A stretch of 64,000 bases of DNA, taken from GCA-2746605 sp963704835. Its GTDB lineage: Bacteria; Bacteroidota; Ignavibacteria; Ignavibacteriales; Melioribacteraceae. Below the pieces are notes generated by a model. It saw nothing but the letters and a program-made list of their open reading frames with translations. It ran no database searches and had not been told where the DNA came from. Below are positions 38,579 to 49,453 of this stretch, in pieces. Both the position numbers and the translations under genes were made by a program. Position 1 is the stretch's first letter. Each line of letters opens with the position of its first letter. The stretch covers positions 1 to 64,000 of the forward strand of contig CAVPHW010000003.1 of the NCBI GenBank assembly GCA_963704835.1, written 5' to 3'.

Positions 38579-40049
38579 ATGAAACGTTTTGTAATTACTA
38601 TTCTATTATTTTTAACTTCATTTAATCTCGCTCAAAATATATCTGATGAAATTTTAGTGGAAGTTGGTGATTTAATAATTACCAAATCTGAATTTGAGAA
38701 CCGACTTAACTTTACTCCAAAGCAAGGTATACATGATAGAAACAGTACAGATGGAATAAAAAAGGAATTGCTTTATACATTAATAGCAGAAAAGCTTTGG
38801 GCAAATGAAGCATTAAATGAGGGATTAGATACTAATGCTTTTGTAACAACTGCAAAGAGTGTAATTGAAAAAATGTTTGTTAGGGATGAGCTTTATAGAG
38901 TTGAGATAAAAGATAAAATAAATCTATCTAAGGAAGATTTAATAGAGGCAGAAGAAAGATATTCTAGAGATTTAAAACTTTTAGTATTCTTTTCAGAAAA
39001 CGAAGCTGATATTATAGATTTTACTAGATCTGTAAATGCAACAAACAATATTTCTAAAATAATTTCAAGTATTGATACAAACAAGGTGATATACAAAAGT
39101 ATGGTTCTTTCTTTCGGCGATTTGATGAAGGATTCAGAGGATATTCTTTACAATTTGCATATTGGTGAATTTTCAGATCCAATAAAGATAGAAACTGGCT
39201 GGAATATATTTTATTTAGAAGAAGAATTTAAGTAAAGATATATCTGGTCCACAGAATTCTTTGGAGAAAACTAAAAAAATATCTAAGATATTGACCCAAA
39301 GAAATGAGCAGAATAATTATGATGATTTTTATTCAAACTTTTTTAAGGATAAAAAAGTTGATGCAGATGGAAAATTGTTTAATCTTATTGATATAAAATT
39401 AAGAGAAATATTTACTCAGAAAATATTAGAAGGAATTGTATTTACAGATAAATATGGAATAGAAAAATTATTATTTGATAACCGGGATTTAATAAATTTT
39501 GAAAATATTATAAGTAAAAATGAACTAGAAAAGGATTTTATAAAATTTGATGAAAATCCCATTAAACTAAGTACTTTCATGGCAGAACTTAGTTTTTCAT
39601 CATTCGCAGTTCCAACATCAAATTTAGATAGCATAAAAATCAAATTGCATTTTTTTATTAAAGATTATATTAAGTACGAATTATTGGCCAGAGAAGGGTA
39701 CAATCGTGGATTAAATCATTCACCGAATGTGACAAAATGGGTTAAAATGTGGTATGAAAATTTTCTTTATCAAGCAATTAAAAATAAAGATCAAAATGAG
39801 TTAAACAACACTTTAAAATATTTTGAATCTGATCAAGATCAAGAAGAAAATAATAATTCAGTTAAGGGTAGAGAAGTATTCGATAAATTTATTGATGAAA
39901 CAATTGATTTAAGTGAGAAATATACATACAAAATTAATGAAGATTTACTTGCCAAAATAAAGCAAAGTAATATTAATCTGTTTGTTATGCGAAATCTTGG
40001 TTTCGGAGGAACAATCGCCGGAGTCCCAATCTCTTCTCCCATTTATTGA
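38579..40049 (+). CDS. SurA/PpiC-like peptidyl-prolyl isomerase, periplasmic (one frameshift)
   Basis: The first 218 codons give a signal peptide (MKRFVITILLFLTSFNLA), a SurA-N-like helical chaperone segment (EILVEVGDLIITKSEFENRL) and a parvulin domain ending GEFSDPIKIETGWNIFYLEE. A stop at 39233 is bypassed by one frame change (restoring SKDISGPQNSLEKTKKISKI). The reading then continues for another ~270 residues of helical sequence with a second degenerate parvulin-like region to 40049. Joined, the protein is about 490 residues, the usual size for this family. It should assist folding of outer-membrane proteins. Its place just ahead of receptor 3 and a PorV-like gene suggests a dedicated chaperone for this operon. 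Confidence 0.65.
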
Positions 40050-40162
40050 TTGGTACGTTGAAAAAGAAAAACGAGCTTCGGAAAACCTATAAAATTTAGT
40101 AGATTTAAAATCAAATTAAAAGATTATTCATCACCTTAAAACATCTTTTTGATGGAGGAAAT

Positions 40163-42976
40163 ATGACATATAAGTTAAGAATTTTATTTTTTCTTATAAT
40201 AATGTCATCAAATGTTTTTGCCGGAACTACAGGTAAGATTTCCGGAAGAATTATTGATACAGCAACTGGTGAAGCAATGCCCTTTGTAAACGTTATTATT
40301 ATGGGTACAAGTATGGGTGCTGCATCAGATATTGATGGCTATTATGCAATATTAAATGTTGCTCCCGGCACATACGAAGTTAAAGCTTCTGCAATTGGAT
40401 ACAATTCGGTTTTAACACGAAATGTAAAGGTGTCTATCGATTTAACTACAAATCTTGATTTTAGTCTTGCTGCCAATAGTATTGAACTAGATGAAGAAGT
40501 TGTTGTAATTGCTACCAGACCTTTGATTCAGAAAGATTTAACTGCTTCCACTTCAATTGTTGGAGATGAACTAATTTCTGAATTACCCGTTACGGATATT
40601 TCCGATGTTCTTTCTCTTCAATCTGGAATTGTAATTTCCGGAGATGGCGGTTTGCATCTTAGAGGCGGTAGAAGCCGGACAAGTAACTTATCAAATAGAT
40701 GGTGTTCCGGTTACAGATTCTTACGATGGAAGTACTATCGTGGATGTAAACTCAAGTGCTGTGCAAGAACTTCAGGTAATTAGCGGTGCATTTAATGCTG
40801 AGTATGGTCAAGCTTTATCGGGTGTAATAAATCTGGTTACAAAAGATGGTAACAATGATTTCCATGGAAGTTTCCAAACTTATATTGGAGATTATATGTC
40901 AGCAAATGACGACATCTTTTGGAATATAAACGATGTGAATGTTACTGCTGTCAGAAATTTTGAAGGAAGTTTAAGCGGTCCTGTAATAAGTGATAAACTT
41001 TACTTTTTTACAAACTTTAGATATCTGTACAATGACGGATATATTTATGGACGCAGAGTTTATTTACCAACAGATCTTTCTTTTGAAATACAAAATTCTG
41101 GTGGGAATGAGTTCTTCATTACACAAAATGGTGACTCTAGTTATGTTCCATTAAATTGGAACGAAAGTTTTTTTGGACAAGGAAAACTTACTTATGTTGT
41201 TCAACCAGGACTAAAAGTAAGTTATAATTACTTATATGATAAACGTAGATTTTCAAGAATATGATCATGGAAGTTATAACTTATTAACACCGGATAACAA
41301 TCTTCAAAAATTTGAAATATCCAATTCCAATATTTTAGCAATTAATCATGCAGTTGCTGATAATAGCTTTTATACTCTTAACCTAAGTTATCATTATAAA
41401 GATTTTCATCAATATTTGTTTGAGGATATTTATACAGGCGATCCAACATAATCCTACAAATTATGTTGATAATGATATTAGACAGCGACCTGCTCACAAT
41501 TTTGCTGTTGGTGGAACAAACGATTCAAGATTTAAAAGAAATTCAGGAACACTTGCCGCTAAGTTAGATTGGGTTACTCAATTTAATAAAGAAATAAATT
41601 TACAGTTTGGTGGTGAATTTAAGAAAAACAGACTCTTTTTTCAGGATATAAATTTAGTGCCTCTAACAAATGAAGATGGTCAAAGAGTTTCACCTTATAA
41701 TGTTGAAATTCCTCCAATAACTTCTTTAGATAATGATGAATATCTTCATAATCCAATTGAAGGTGCGGCTTATGCTCAAGCTAAATTTGAGGCATTTAGC
41801 ATTATTTTTAATGCGGGTGTAAGGTTTGATATATTTGATCCTGACGGTCAGAGTATTTGACAGATCCTTCAGATCCGAATATTGTAAATCCTCTTAAACC
41901 AGATAACAGATTTAATGATACAAATGGCAATGGTGTTTTGGATAATGGAGAAACTGTAAAAACTGCTGCTGATAGAGCAACTTATTGGTATAAAGATGCA
42001 ACAATAAAAACTCAGTTTAGCCCAAGACTTGGGCTTGCTTTTCCTATTTCGGATGTCGGGCGTAATTCACTTTTCTTATGGACACTTTTTCCAATTACCT
42101 AGATACCAATATTTATATGAGAATCCCGAGTTTGAAATTGCAGATGGTTCTGGTAATGTTGGTCTTATGGGGAATGCAGATCTTAGACCACAGAAAACAG
42201 TCAAAGGTGAAATTGGCGTTCAGCAGCAGCTTAGTGATGATATGGCAATTGATATGACTTTGTTTTTTGAGGATTTTAGGGATTTAAGTGGTACTCAAAA
42301 TGCAGAAATTTTAGTTTTTGGCGGTGATAAAACTTACAGTCAATATCAAAATTCTGATTTTGGTTTTTCTAGAGGTTTCATTGTTAAATTTACAAAGCGT
42401 TTTGGCGGTGGTTTTGCAACCAATATTGATTATACTTTTTCTGAGACTAAAGGAAATGCTTCAAATCCTGCAGATGCAAGAAATGCAATTACAGGTGGAG
42501 CAATTCCTGAAACATTTATTGCACCTCTTAACTGGGATCAAACGCATACTTTGAATCTTTCAGCTGCTTATTCTAAAATGAACGATTATGGATTTTCAAT
42601 CATTGGTAATTTTTATTCGGGACAACCATATACACCTCAAGTAAATAAAAATACTAGAATTACCAAAAATGGATTTCAAAGAAATAGCGATAACAAACCT
42701 TCTCAGTTTAAAATTGATATGCGAATTTATAAAGACATTATGCTAACCGATGACTTAAAAGTTACCGTTTTTGCAAAGATATTTAATTTGCTTGATTCAG
42801 AGAATCCAACTAACATCAATGGCGATTCTGGTGATCCATATTTTAGTTTTACAAAATTAGAAGCTGAAAAAATTAATCCAATACTTTACAATAATACATT
42901 AGACGAATTTTATACCAATGCAAGTTACTTCTCTGAACCAAGAAGAGTGGAACTTGGGGTATCATTTAATTTTTAA
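40163..42976 (+). pseudogene. TonB-dependent receptor 3, five frameshifts
   Basis: Signal peptide (TYKLRILFFLIIMSSNVFA) behind TGGAGG, regulatory-like domain (GKISGRIIDTATGEAMPFVN...GYYAILNVAPG), plug (ELPVTDISDVLSLQSGIVIS, GQVTYQIDGVPVTDSYDG) and barrel ending in Phe (RRVELGVSFNF). The frame breaks at about 40672, 41250, 41450, 41865 and 42085. Each is repaired by a single base, for example restoring RGGRAGQVTYQIDGV and HFSYGHFFQLPRYQYL, and there is no in-frame nonsense substitution. It is either an extreme cluster of indel errors or a recently inactivated receptor. Its neighbours at 42997 (3.5 kb, intact) and 46562 are unbroken. It is more distant from receptors 1 and 2 than those are from each other. 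Confidence 0.75.
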
Positions 42977-42996
42977 TTGAGTTAGGAGTAACTAAT

Positions 42997-45900
42997 ATGA
43001 GATTTTGGAAAATATTTATTTCTTTTTTTGTTCTCCTCCAAATTACATTGCTAGCACAGTATAGCGATCCCGCACTTCGTTCAATAGGATACCATACCGG
43101 AAATAGAACAGGTATATCTTTCTATAACGATGGTCAAATTGCTGGATTTAGTGTAGGAATTGATATAAGAGGTGAGTGGCCTCTTGGTTCCGGCGAAAAC
43201 TATATTGGTGATTGTATTCCGTTAATTGGAGTAGAGTTTATAAATGATCTGAACGACACTTTGCAATCTGTTGTAATTTCAAGGGGTCCAAGGAATGGAC
43301 AATTTGATGAAAAACATCCCACCAAGAATTATTTTTGGGGATGGAACCCAACCCCCGGATTCAGAAACCCAAACTATCAATCTGTTGGTATGAGTCATTT
43401 ACCACAGTCGTGGCCAATTGAAGGATGGAATGATCCTGTGGCAAATGCTTGGAAAGATTCTGATGGAAATACCCAATGGTTTGGTTTTTTTGGAAGAGGA
43501 ATTGCAAATGCTGATCAGGAATCATTTTTTGAAGCAGATGATCAATGGGATGATGAATTCAACACCTATTTTAAACCAAACGCTAATGACCTAAACAGAA
43601 ATGGTATGGGTTTAAGAATGCGTCAAAGAGGTTTTCAATGGTCAAGTTTTTTGGCTGAAGATGCAATCTTTTGGTTATATGATATTACAAACGATGGAAC
43701 AAAAAATTATAGAAAAGCTAATTTTGGAACAGTTGTTGGAACACTAGCAGGTGGTGATGGGGATAGTCAAGATGATTTGGGGACTTTCTTAGTTGATGAA
43801 TCTATCACGTATTCTTATGATTCCGATAATTCCGGTAATAAAGGACAGAAAGTAGGTTGGGTAGGATATGCATTCTTAGAATCTCCGGGCAACCCATTTG
43901 ATGGAATTGATAACGACAATGATTCAAAAGGAACATCACCAAGATTTACAGTCTCAGACTTTAGTTCAAAAATTTACTCTGCTGGTGATAAAATAGTTTT
44001 AATTAGCGAAAACGGTGGTAATAACTATCAAAGAGAAATTTATACTGTAAAATCAACCATTGATACAGTAATCTCATTGGGCAAAAAATTTATTATTAAT
44101 CCTGGAGTTACTGTATTTAGAGAAGGTCATATTGCTTCATATGGCGGAAATAGAGGTGAAATTGCTATTCCTCACATTACAGCAAATGATGGTATTGATA
44201 ATGATTTAGATGGACTTATTGATGAAAATGAATCTGTTCATCACTTAACTAGAACTAAAAGAGGAGATTTACCAGTAAGTTATATTAATTATATTACAGG
44301 TGCCGGACTTAATGATCCATTGATTGATGAAAGAAGAGATAATGATGTTGATGAAGATGGAGATTGGACTGCTGAATTTGATGATTTGGGAGAAGATGGC
44401 TTAGGACCTGAAGATGATAGTTACCCTGGACCGGATATTGGTGAAGCTGACGGATTCCCAACGCAAGGTGAACCAAACTTTGGCAAAACTGATCCTGATG
44501 AATCCGATCAAATTGGTTTAACTGCATTTAACTTTTTTGAGAATAGCTCTTCTCCTAATTTGAGCAGTGATTCAACCGTTTGGAATAGAATGACCCCTGG
44601 TAGATTTGATATTATTTCTCCAACTCCTCAAGATGGCGATTTTATATATAGTTCAGGTTATTTTCCATTATTCCAAAAAACAACAGAGAGATTTTCAGTT
44701 TCATTATTATTTGGTGAAGATGAAAAAGATATAAACAATAACAAAGAGATTGTTCAAAAAATATATAACTCTGGCTATGTTTTCCCACAAGCTCCTAGAA
44801 AACCTGAACTAACTATAACTCAACAAGACGGCAATGTTGTGTTGTACTGGGAAGGGGCTACCTCAGAAAACTCTAGGGATTTTGTAAGTAAAGAAAAAGA
44901 TTTCCAAGGATATAAAATTTATAGATCAACTGATGCAAACTTTAGAGATAATAGGACGATTACAAATGCACTTGGTGTTTTATCTTTTGATAAACCACTA
45001 GCTCAATTTGATTTAGTCGATGATTATAAAGGATTTTTCTATCCTAGTCCAGATTTACTTGAGGCATTTGGTGGTGTAACTTATTTCTTAGGTGAGAATA
45101 AAAATGGGCTAAGCTCTTCTAAAGGAATTACCAATCTTTATACCGATACTACAGCTGTTCCTGGTCAAACTTATTATTATGCTGTTACAGCATATGACAG
45201 AGGTGATGAAGAATTTGAAGTATTTCCTGAAGAAAATTCTAAGTTCATATTTAGAGCAAATACCGGGGAAATAATCACTGATGTAAACACTGGATATATT
45301 ACTCCGGGTAGACGACCGGCTGGATATGTTTCAGGCGCAGCTACTGAAATGCAAAAATCTGAAAACTTTATTGGAACTGGATCTGGATTTGTTGAAATTA
45401 TTGATGAAGCAAAAATAAAAGATGGATTTAATTACAAAGTGGTTTTTGAGGATACCTCATCAATTAACTTAACTTCAAATTGGTCTTTGATTGATCTTCA
45501 AACTCCGGATAGCGTTTCTTTACCCGGAAGTAATAATGTTTCTATTGTCAATCCACTTGAATCAATTAGTTTTCCGGAAAGCATTGATACTTTATTTGTA
45601 AATGGTAAAAAAACAGCTGTAAAAGTACCTGGAAGCTATACCGCACCTTATGATACAATTATTGCAAAGCATGATAACTTTAGAGGATCTACACCTGTAA
45701 GGCACGGTTTTAGAGTTCAGTTATTAAATGATGCTGTAGCACTGGATTCTGCTCATACAGGTTATAATAATGTCACTTTAGAAACTCTTCCAAAGTTCGA
45801 AATAAAAGTATTTAAGTCTAATCAAAGAAACGGAATAGGATTCCCAGGTGATTATAAAATTGAATTTTTCCCTGATGTGGTTGGTAGATCTGTAGCAGAT

Positions 45901-46548
45901 ACATTATTCCCTCCAATACCTTCTAATATTATTACTGCTAGGGATATTAAATTTAAGGTTACAAATTTAACTTTGGGTACCGATGTAAATGTTGTGCACA
46001 ATATAATTTCTACAACCACTAGTATTACTTATAACATGTGGTTTAAAGAGACGATTGATGGCGTTAATTGGAGAACTTGGTGGGTAATATTTAGGTATAG
46101 TAAACCTGGGCTTGTATTACCAACAGATGGCTCATTCATGATGACGTTCTTTAAACAGTTTAACAGTAGTGATGAATTCTTGTTTACAATGAACGCTCCT
46201 GAGTTAGATAATGCTCTTGCGAAGAAAGATTTAGATAAAATAAAAGTGGTTCCAAATCCATATGTTGTTACTCATTCTGCTGAACAAAGATTGTTAAGTA
46301 CACAAACAAGTGGAAGAGGTGAAAGAGAAATTAGATTTACTTATGTTCCTCCAGGATCAACAATTTCAATATATACAGTAAGGGGGGAATTAATTCAGAC
46401 GCTTTATCAAAATGATTTATTTGTGGGTGATGTATTTTGGAACTTAAGAACTAATGAAAACTTGGATGTTGCATATGGTGTTTATGTATATGTTGTAGAT
46501 GCCCCAAGTATAGGTACAAAAATTGACAAATTCGCACTCATCAAATAA
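42997..46548 (+). CDS. Giant secreted protein with calcium-binding-like acidic repeats and VPNPY C-terminal domain
   Basis: A 1183-residue intact protein with signal peptide MRFWKIFISFFVLLQITLLA. The N-terminal half is aromatic and globular. The middle has Asp/Asn-rich loops resembling EF-hand-like or thrombospondin-type-3 calcium sites (GIDNDNDSKG, DGIDNDLDGLIDENES, DERRDNDVDEDGDWT, DDLGEDGLGPEDD). An Fn3-like module follows (RKPELTITQQDGNVVLYWEG, GYKIYRSTDANFRDN), then a long Ig-like region and a C-terminal domain KVVPNPYVVTHSAEQRL ... KIDKFALIK. The last domain and the Fn3 module match the architecture of the 685- and 722-residue proteins. It lies 20 bases after receptor 3 and 13 bases before a PorV-like gene. 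Probably a surface partner of the receptor; function unknown. Confidence 0.75.
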   Translation: MRFWKIFISFFVLLQITLLAQYSDPALRSIGYHTGNRTGISFYNDGQIAGFSVGIDIRGEWPLGSGENYIGDCIPLIGVEFINDLNDTLQSVVISRGPRNGQFDEKHPTKNYFWGWNPTPGFRNPNYQSVGMSHLPQSWPIEGWNDPVANAWKDSDGNTQWFGFFGRGIANADQESFFEADDQWDDEFNTYFKPNANDLNRNGMGLRMRQRGFQWSSFLAEDAIFWLYDITNDGTKNYRKANFGTVVGTLAGGDGDSQDDLGTFLVDESITYSYDSDNSGNKGQKVGWVGYAFLESPGNPFDGIDNDNDSKGTSPRFTVSDFSSKIYSAGDKIVLISENGGNNYQREIYTVKSTIDTVISLGKKFIINPGVTVFREGHIASYGGNRGEIAIPHITANDGIDNDLDGLIDENESVHHLTRTKRGDLPVSYINYITGAGLNDPLIDERRDNDVDEDGDWTAEFDDLGEDGLGPEDDSYPGPDIGEADGFPTQGEPNFGKTDPDESDQIGLTAFNFFENSSSPNLSSDSTVWNRMTPGRFDIISPTPQDGDFIYSSGYFPLFQKTTERFSVSLLFGEDEKDINNNKEIVQKIYNSGYVFPQAPRKPELTITQQDGNVVLYWEGATSENSRDFVSKEKDFQGYKIYRSTDANFRDNRTITNALGVLSFDKPLAQFDLVDDYKGFFYPSPDLLEAFGGVTYFLGENKNGLSSSKGITNLYTDTTAVPGQTYYYAVTAYDRGDEEFEVFPEENSKFIFRANTGEIITDVNTGYITPGRRPAGYVSGAATEMQKSENFIGTGSGFVEIIDEAKIKDGFNYKVVFEDTSSINLTSNWSLIDLQTPDSVSLPGSNNVSIVNPLESISFPESIDTLFVNGKKTAVKVPGSYTAPYDTIIAKHDNFRGSTPVRHGFRVQLLNDAVALDSAHTGYNNVTLETLPKFEIKVFKSNQRNGIGFPGDYKIEFFPDVVGRSVADTLFPPIPSNIITARDIKFKVTNLTLGTDVNVVHNIISTTTSITYNMWFKETIDGVNWRTWWVIFRYSKPGLVLPTDGSFMMTFFKQFNSSDEFLFTMNAPELDNALAKKDLDKIKVVPNPYVVTHSAEQRLLSTQTSGRGEREIRFTYVPPGSTISIYTVRGELIQTLYQNDLFVGDVFWNLRTNENLDVAYGVYVYVVDAPSIGTKIDKFALIK

Positions 46549-46561
46549 GGGGATTAGAGAG

Positions 46562-47563
46562 ATGAAAAAATTTATTTTAATATATTTAATTTCCTGTGGG
46601 CTTATGTTTGGACAATCTAAAGTTGGCTCAACTGCTGCTCCATTTCTAAATGTTGCAATTGGTGCTAGACCAATTGCAATGGGCGGAGCATTTTCTGCAA
46701 CTGCAAATGATGTGAGTTCGTTATATTGGAATCCTGCGGGAGTATCTAGAATTGTTGGAAGTGAAGCGATGTTCTCTTACTCAAAATGGTTTGCTGATAT
46801 TAACTATAATTGGTCTGGTGCTGCAATAAATCTGGGCGGAATGGGTACAGTTGGCTTAAGTGTTACTTATTTAGATTATGGCTCAATGGAAGTAACCACT
46901 CTATCTGAGCAAGATGGAACCGGACAAATGTTTGATGCAAATGATTTAGCATTAGGTTTAACATATGCATATAGCCTTACTGATAAGTTTTCTATCGGTG
47001 GAACTGCTAAGTACATAGAACAGAGAATTTGGAATTCTTCAGCTTCTTCTGTCGCTTTTGATCTTGGTGTTCTTTATTTCTCAGATATAATGGGACTTAA
47101 AATAGGCGCATCGATATCGAACTTTGGAAGTGAGATGAGTTTGGATGGGAAGGATCTGTTAGTTCAGCATGATATTGATTTACAAATTGAAGGAAATAAC
47201 GAACAAATTCTGGCTACACTTAATACAGATTCTTATCCTTTACCATTATTGTTTAGAATTGGATTAGCAATTGATGCTATAAATATTGAGAATCATATTG
47301 TGTCTGTTGGCATTGATGCTCTTCACCCTAATGATAATAATGAATCATTAAATATTGGTCTAGAGTATGTAATGTATGATCTTTTATCACTTCGTGGTGG
47401 ATACAAATCATTATTCCTTGATAATGCTGAGGAGGGTTTAACACTTGGAGTTGGAATTAAATATGATTTTGCTCCTGGTTTAGGATTTTATTTTGATTAT
47501 GCATATCAAGAATTTGGTATTTTTGATAATACACAGCACTTTACTTTAGGTCTTCGTTTTTAG
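46562..47563 (+). CDS. PorV/PorQ-family outer-membrane protein
   Basis: A 333-residue paralogue of the 28268 gene. The start at 46562 gives a proper signal peptide (MKKFILIYLISCGLMFGQ) behind GGGGATTAGAGAG; an in-frame start 39 bases upstream lies inside the preceding gene and is not needed. Signature: FLNVAIGARPIAMGGAF and VSSLYWNPAGVSRI. The last strand ends in Phe (HFTLGLRF). It follows the 1183-residue VPNPY protein directly, repeating the arrangement seen at 26180-29284. A terminator follows. Confidence 0.8.
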   Translation: MKKFILIYLISCGLMFGQSKVGSTAAPFLNVAIGARPIAMGGAFSATANDVSSLYWNPAGVSRIVGSEAMFSYSKWFADINYNWSGAAINLGGMGTVGLSVTYLDYGSMEVTTLSEQDGTGQMFDANDLALGLTYAYSLTDKFSIGGTAKYIEQRIWNSSASSVAFDLGVLYFSDIMGLKIGASISNFGSEMSLDGKDLLVQHDIDLQIEGNNEQILATLNTDSYPLPLLFRIGLAIDAINIENHIVSVGIDALHPNDNNESLNIGLEYVMYDLLSLRGGYKSLFLDNAEEGLTLGVGIKYDFAPGLGFYFDYAYQEFGIFDNTQHFTLGLRF

Positions 47564-47588
47564 GATATTTCTATTGGTGGAGTTATAA

Positions 47589-47613
47589 AGCCGGTTTTTT
47601 AGCCGGCTTTTTT
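47589..47613 (+). terminator. Rho-independent terminator
   Basis: Stem AGCCGG / CCGGCT with an eight-base loop and a following T run (TTTTTT), 25 bases after the PorV-like stop. Confidence 0.75.
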
Positions 47614-47620
47614 ATTTAAC

Positions 47621-49450
47621 TCACGTTAGTAGCTGTCTTGCATTTTTGTAATCAGGTTTAATTTTTAGACACATTTCTATTGACTTTTATTGCTTCATCA
47701 AATTTGTTTAATTTCATATAAGAAATGGCAAGGTTATAAAAAATTTGAGGATCATTGTTAATATATTTTAAGCTTTCACTAAAATATTTTATTGCCATTA
47801 AATATGTTCTTTTTAAATAAAGATATATTGCCTAACCATTTAGTAGAAAACCCATCAGGCTCAATTCGAAATAATTGTTCAAGAAAATATAGTGCAAAGT
47901 CATATTGTTGGTTTTTAATGAGCTGTTCTGAAGCATATTTGTAATAAATCATGCTAAAAGGATATTGCGAATAGATTACTTTTATCTCTTTTACAAAATT
48001 ATTGTAATCTTTATTAATCAAATAATATTCATATGCTTTTTGATGTGCAGTTTTCCAATCAAAATTTTCAATTGCAATTTTATAAGGCCAATGATATCAA
48101 TTCTATTTTTTAAGCTAAAATTATTTATTGCATTTTTGTTTTTAGTCGTGACAAATGGCCAATCATTTAATAGATTTAATATTCTTAACTGAGAAGCGAC
48201 TGAATCAAGTTTAGTAGAAGGCAAAATTTTCTTTAATGATTCTGTCCTGTTCATTAGAAGAATATTTGTAAATAGGTTTATCGTTTAATAGATCCAATTT
48301 TTCTATTTCTTCATAAAATAGTTTTCCCATTAAGTGGTAGCCTTCAAGAGTCGGATGTAAATGATCGACCATTAAATTGTAACCAACCATATGATCTGGG
48401 CTATTCATTTTAAATTCATTTTCTATATCAACAATATGTAAAATTAAACTTTTTAGATGTTTGAATAATTATTTTGTTAAACTCTTCGGGAGCTCTAAAT
48501 CTTAATCCATCTAATTCTTTTGCATATTTCATTAAAGAATCAGCAACTTTATAATTATTCTCTTTAATTTTCTTAAGTCCGAGTTCATAATAATTATTTG
48601 CAGAACTGCCATCAAATGTTGTTGATATGAATGGTTTTTGATCTTTAATATTTGAGACTAAAGTTCCAATAATGACAGGAATATTATTTTTGTTAGTTAA
48701 CAGTAAAATGTCATTCAAATTGTTTCTAAATTGTTCGATGCCAGCCTCATATAAATCCGATTTGTATTCAATAGTTTTTTCAGAAGCCATTCTTGCCATC
48801 AATGTTGTGCCAGAAGCATTTTTTTTATCAGCAGAAACCAGCTTAATACTCTTTGCAATAACATCTTTTACAAATTGAAAGGTTTTGAATTTATTCAGTG
48901 ATAAATAAAGTCTAATTAGAAGAGATGATCTTCCAATTGATTCTGTCGAACCGACTCCCAAAGCACCATAATATTCATTATGACCAGTGTACAGAATAAT
49001 TAAATCAGGCTCTTTTTCAATTACTCCAGGAAGTAAATCTAAAACAGTGTACGTATTTACTGCAGTGATTCCTAAATTTACAACCTCAACTGTTTTATCG
49101 GGATAATTTAATTCAAGTCTGTCTTTAATATATCTTGTAAAACTTCCATTTGGTGAATAAGGAAATCCAGCTGTCGTGCTTCCGCCAAGAACAAAAACTC
49201 TAAATGAATTTTTCTTTTTTACTACATCAAAAGGATCGTTATTTGAGTGAGGATAATTCTTAGTGTTTGTAAAATACCGTGCTCCAATATCTGGGTTTAG
49301 AATAAATTTGTCTTTGGTTACTTTATACCATTGATCAAGATCTTTACCATAATCAATAGATTGTAGAATTATTTCTGCTATAAGGATTATAAAAATTGGG
49401 ATTAATACTAAGACAAAGTAAAACCAAATTGGAGTTTTATTTTTACTCAT
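47621..49450 (-). pseudogene. Membrane-anchored SGNH/GDSL hydrolase with TPR tail, frameshifted
   Basis: Paralogue of the next gene. The first 340 codons are continuous: an N-terminal membrane anchor (WFYFVLVLIPIFIILIAEII), block I VFVLGGSTTAGFPYS (nucleophile Ser), block III YTGHNEYYG, and the conserved DGLRFRAPEEFN segment. After a stop near 48430 the frame must change several times (about 48420, 48240, 48085, 47800, 47660) to recover NLMVDHLHPTLEGYHLMGKL (block V Asp-His), LRILNLLNDWPFVT, YFLEQLFRIEPDGFSTKWLG and a C-terminal TPR (NNDPQIFYNLAISYMKLNKF). Stop at 47621. As it stands only the truncated hydrolase, lacking the catalytic Asp-His, would be made. Such enzymes deacetylate or acyl-transfer on surface polysaccharides; the substrate here is unknown. 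Confidence 0.7.
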
Positions 49451-49453
49451 AAA

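Noticed and set aside
47621..48430. Several separate small minus-strand genes after the truncated SGNH hydrolase
   Set aside because: Each short frame matches successive parts of the intact paralogue at 49454-51340 (DHLHP block, NDWPF segment, TKWLG segment, TPR), so they are pieces of one broken gene.
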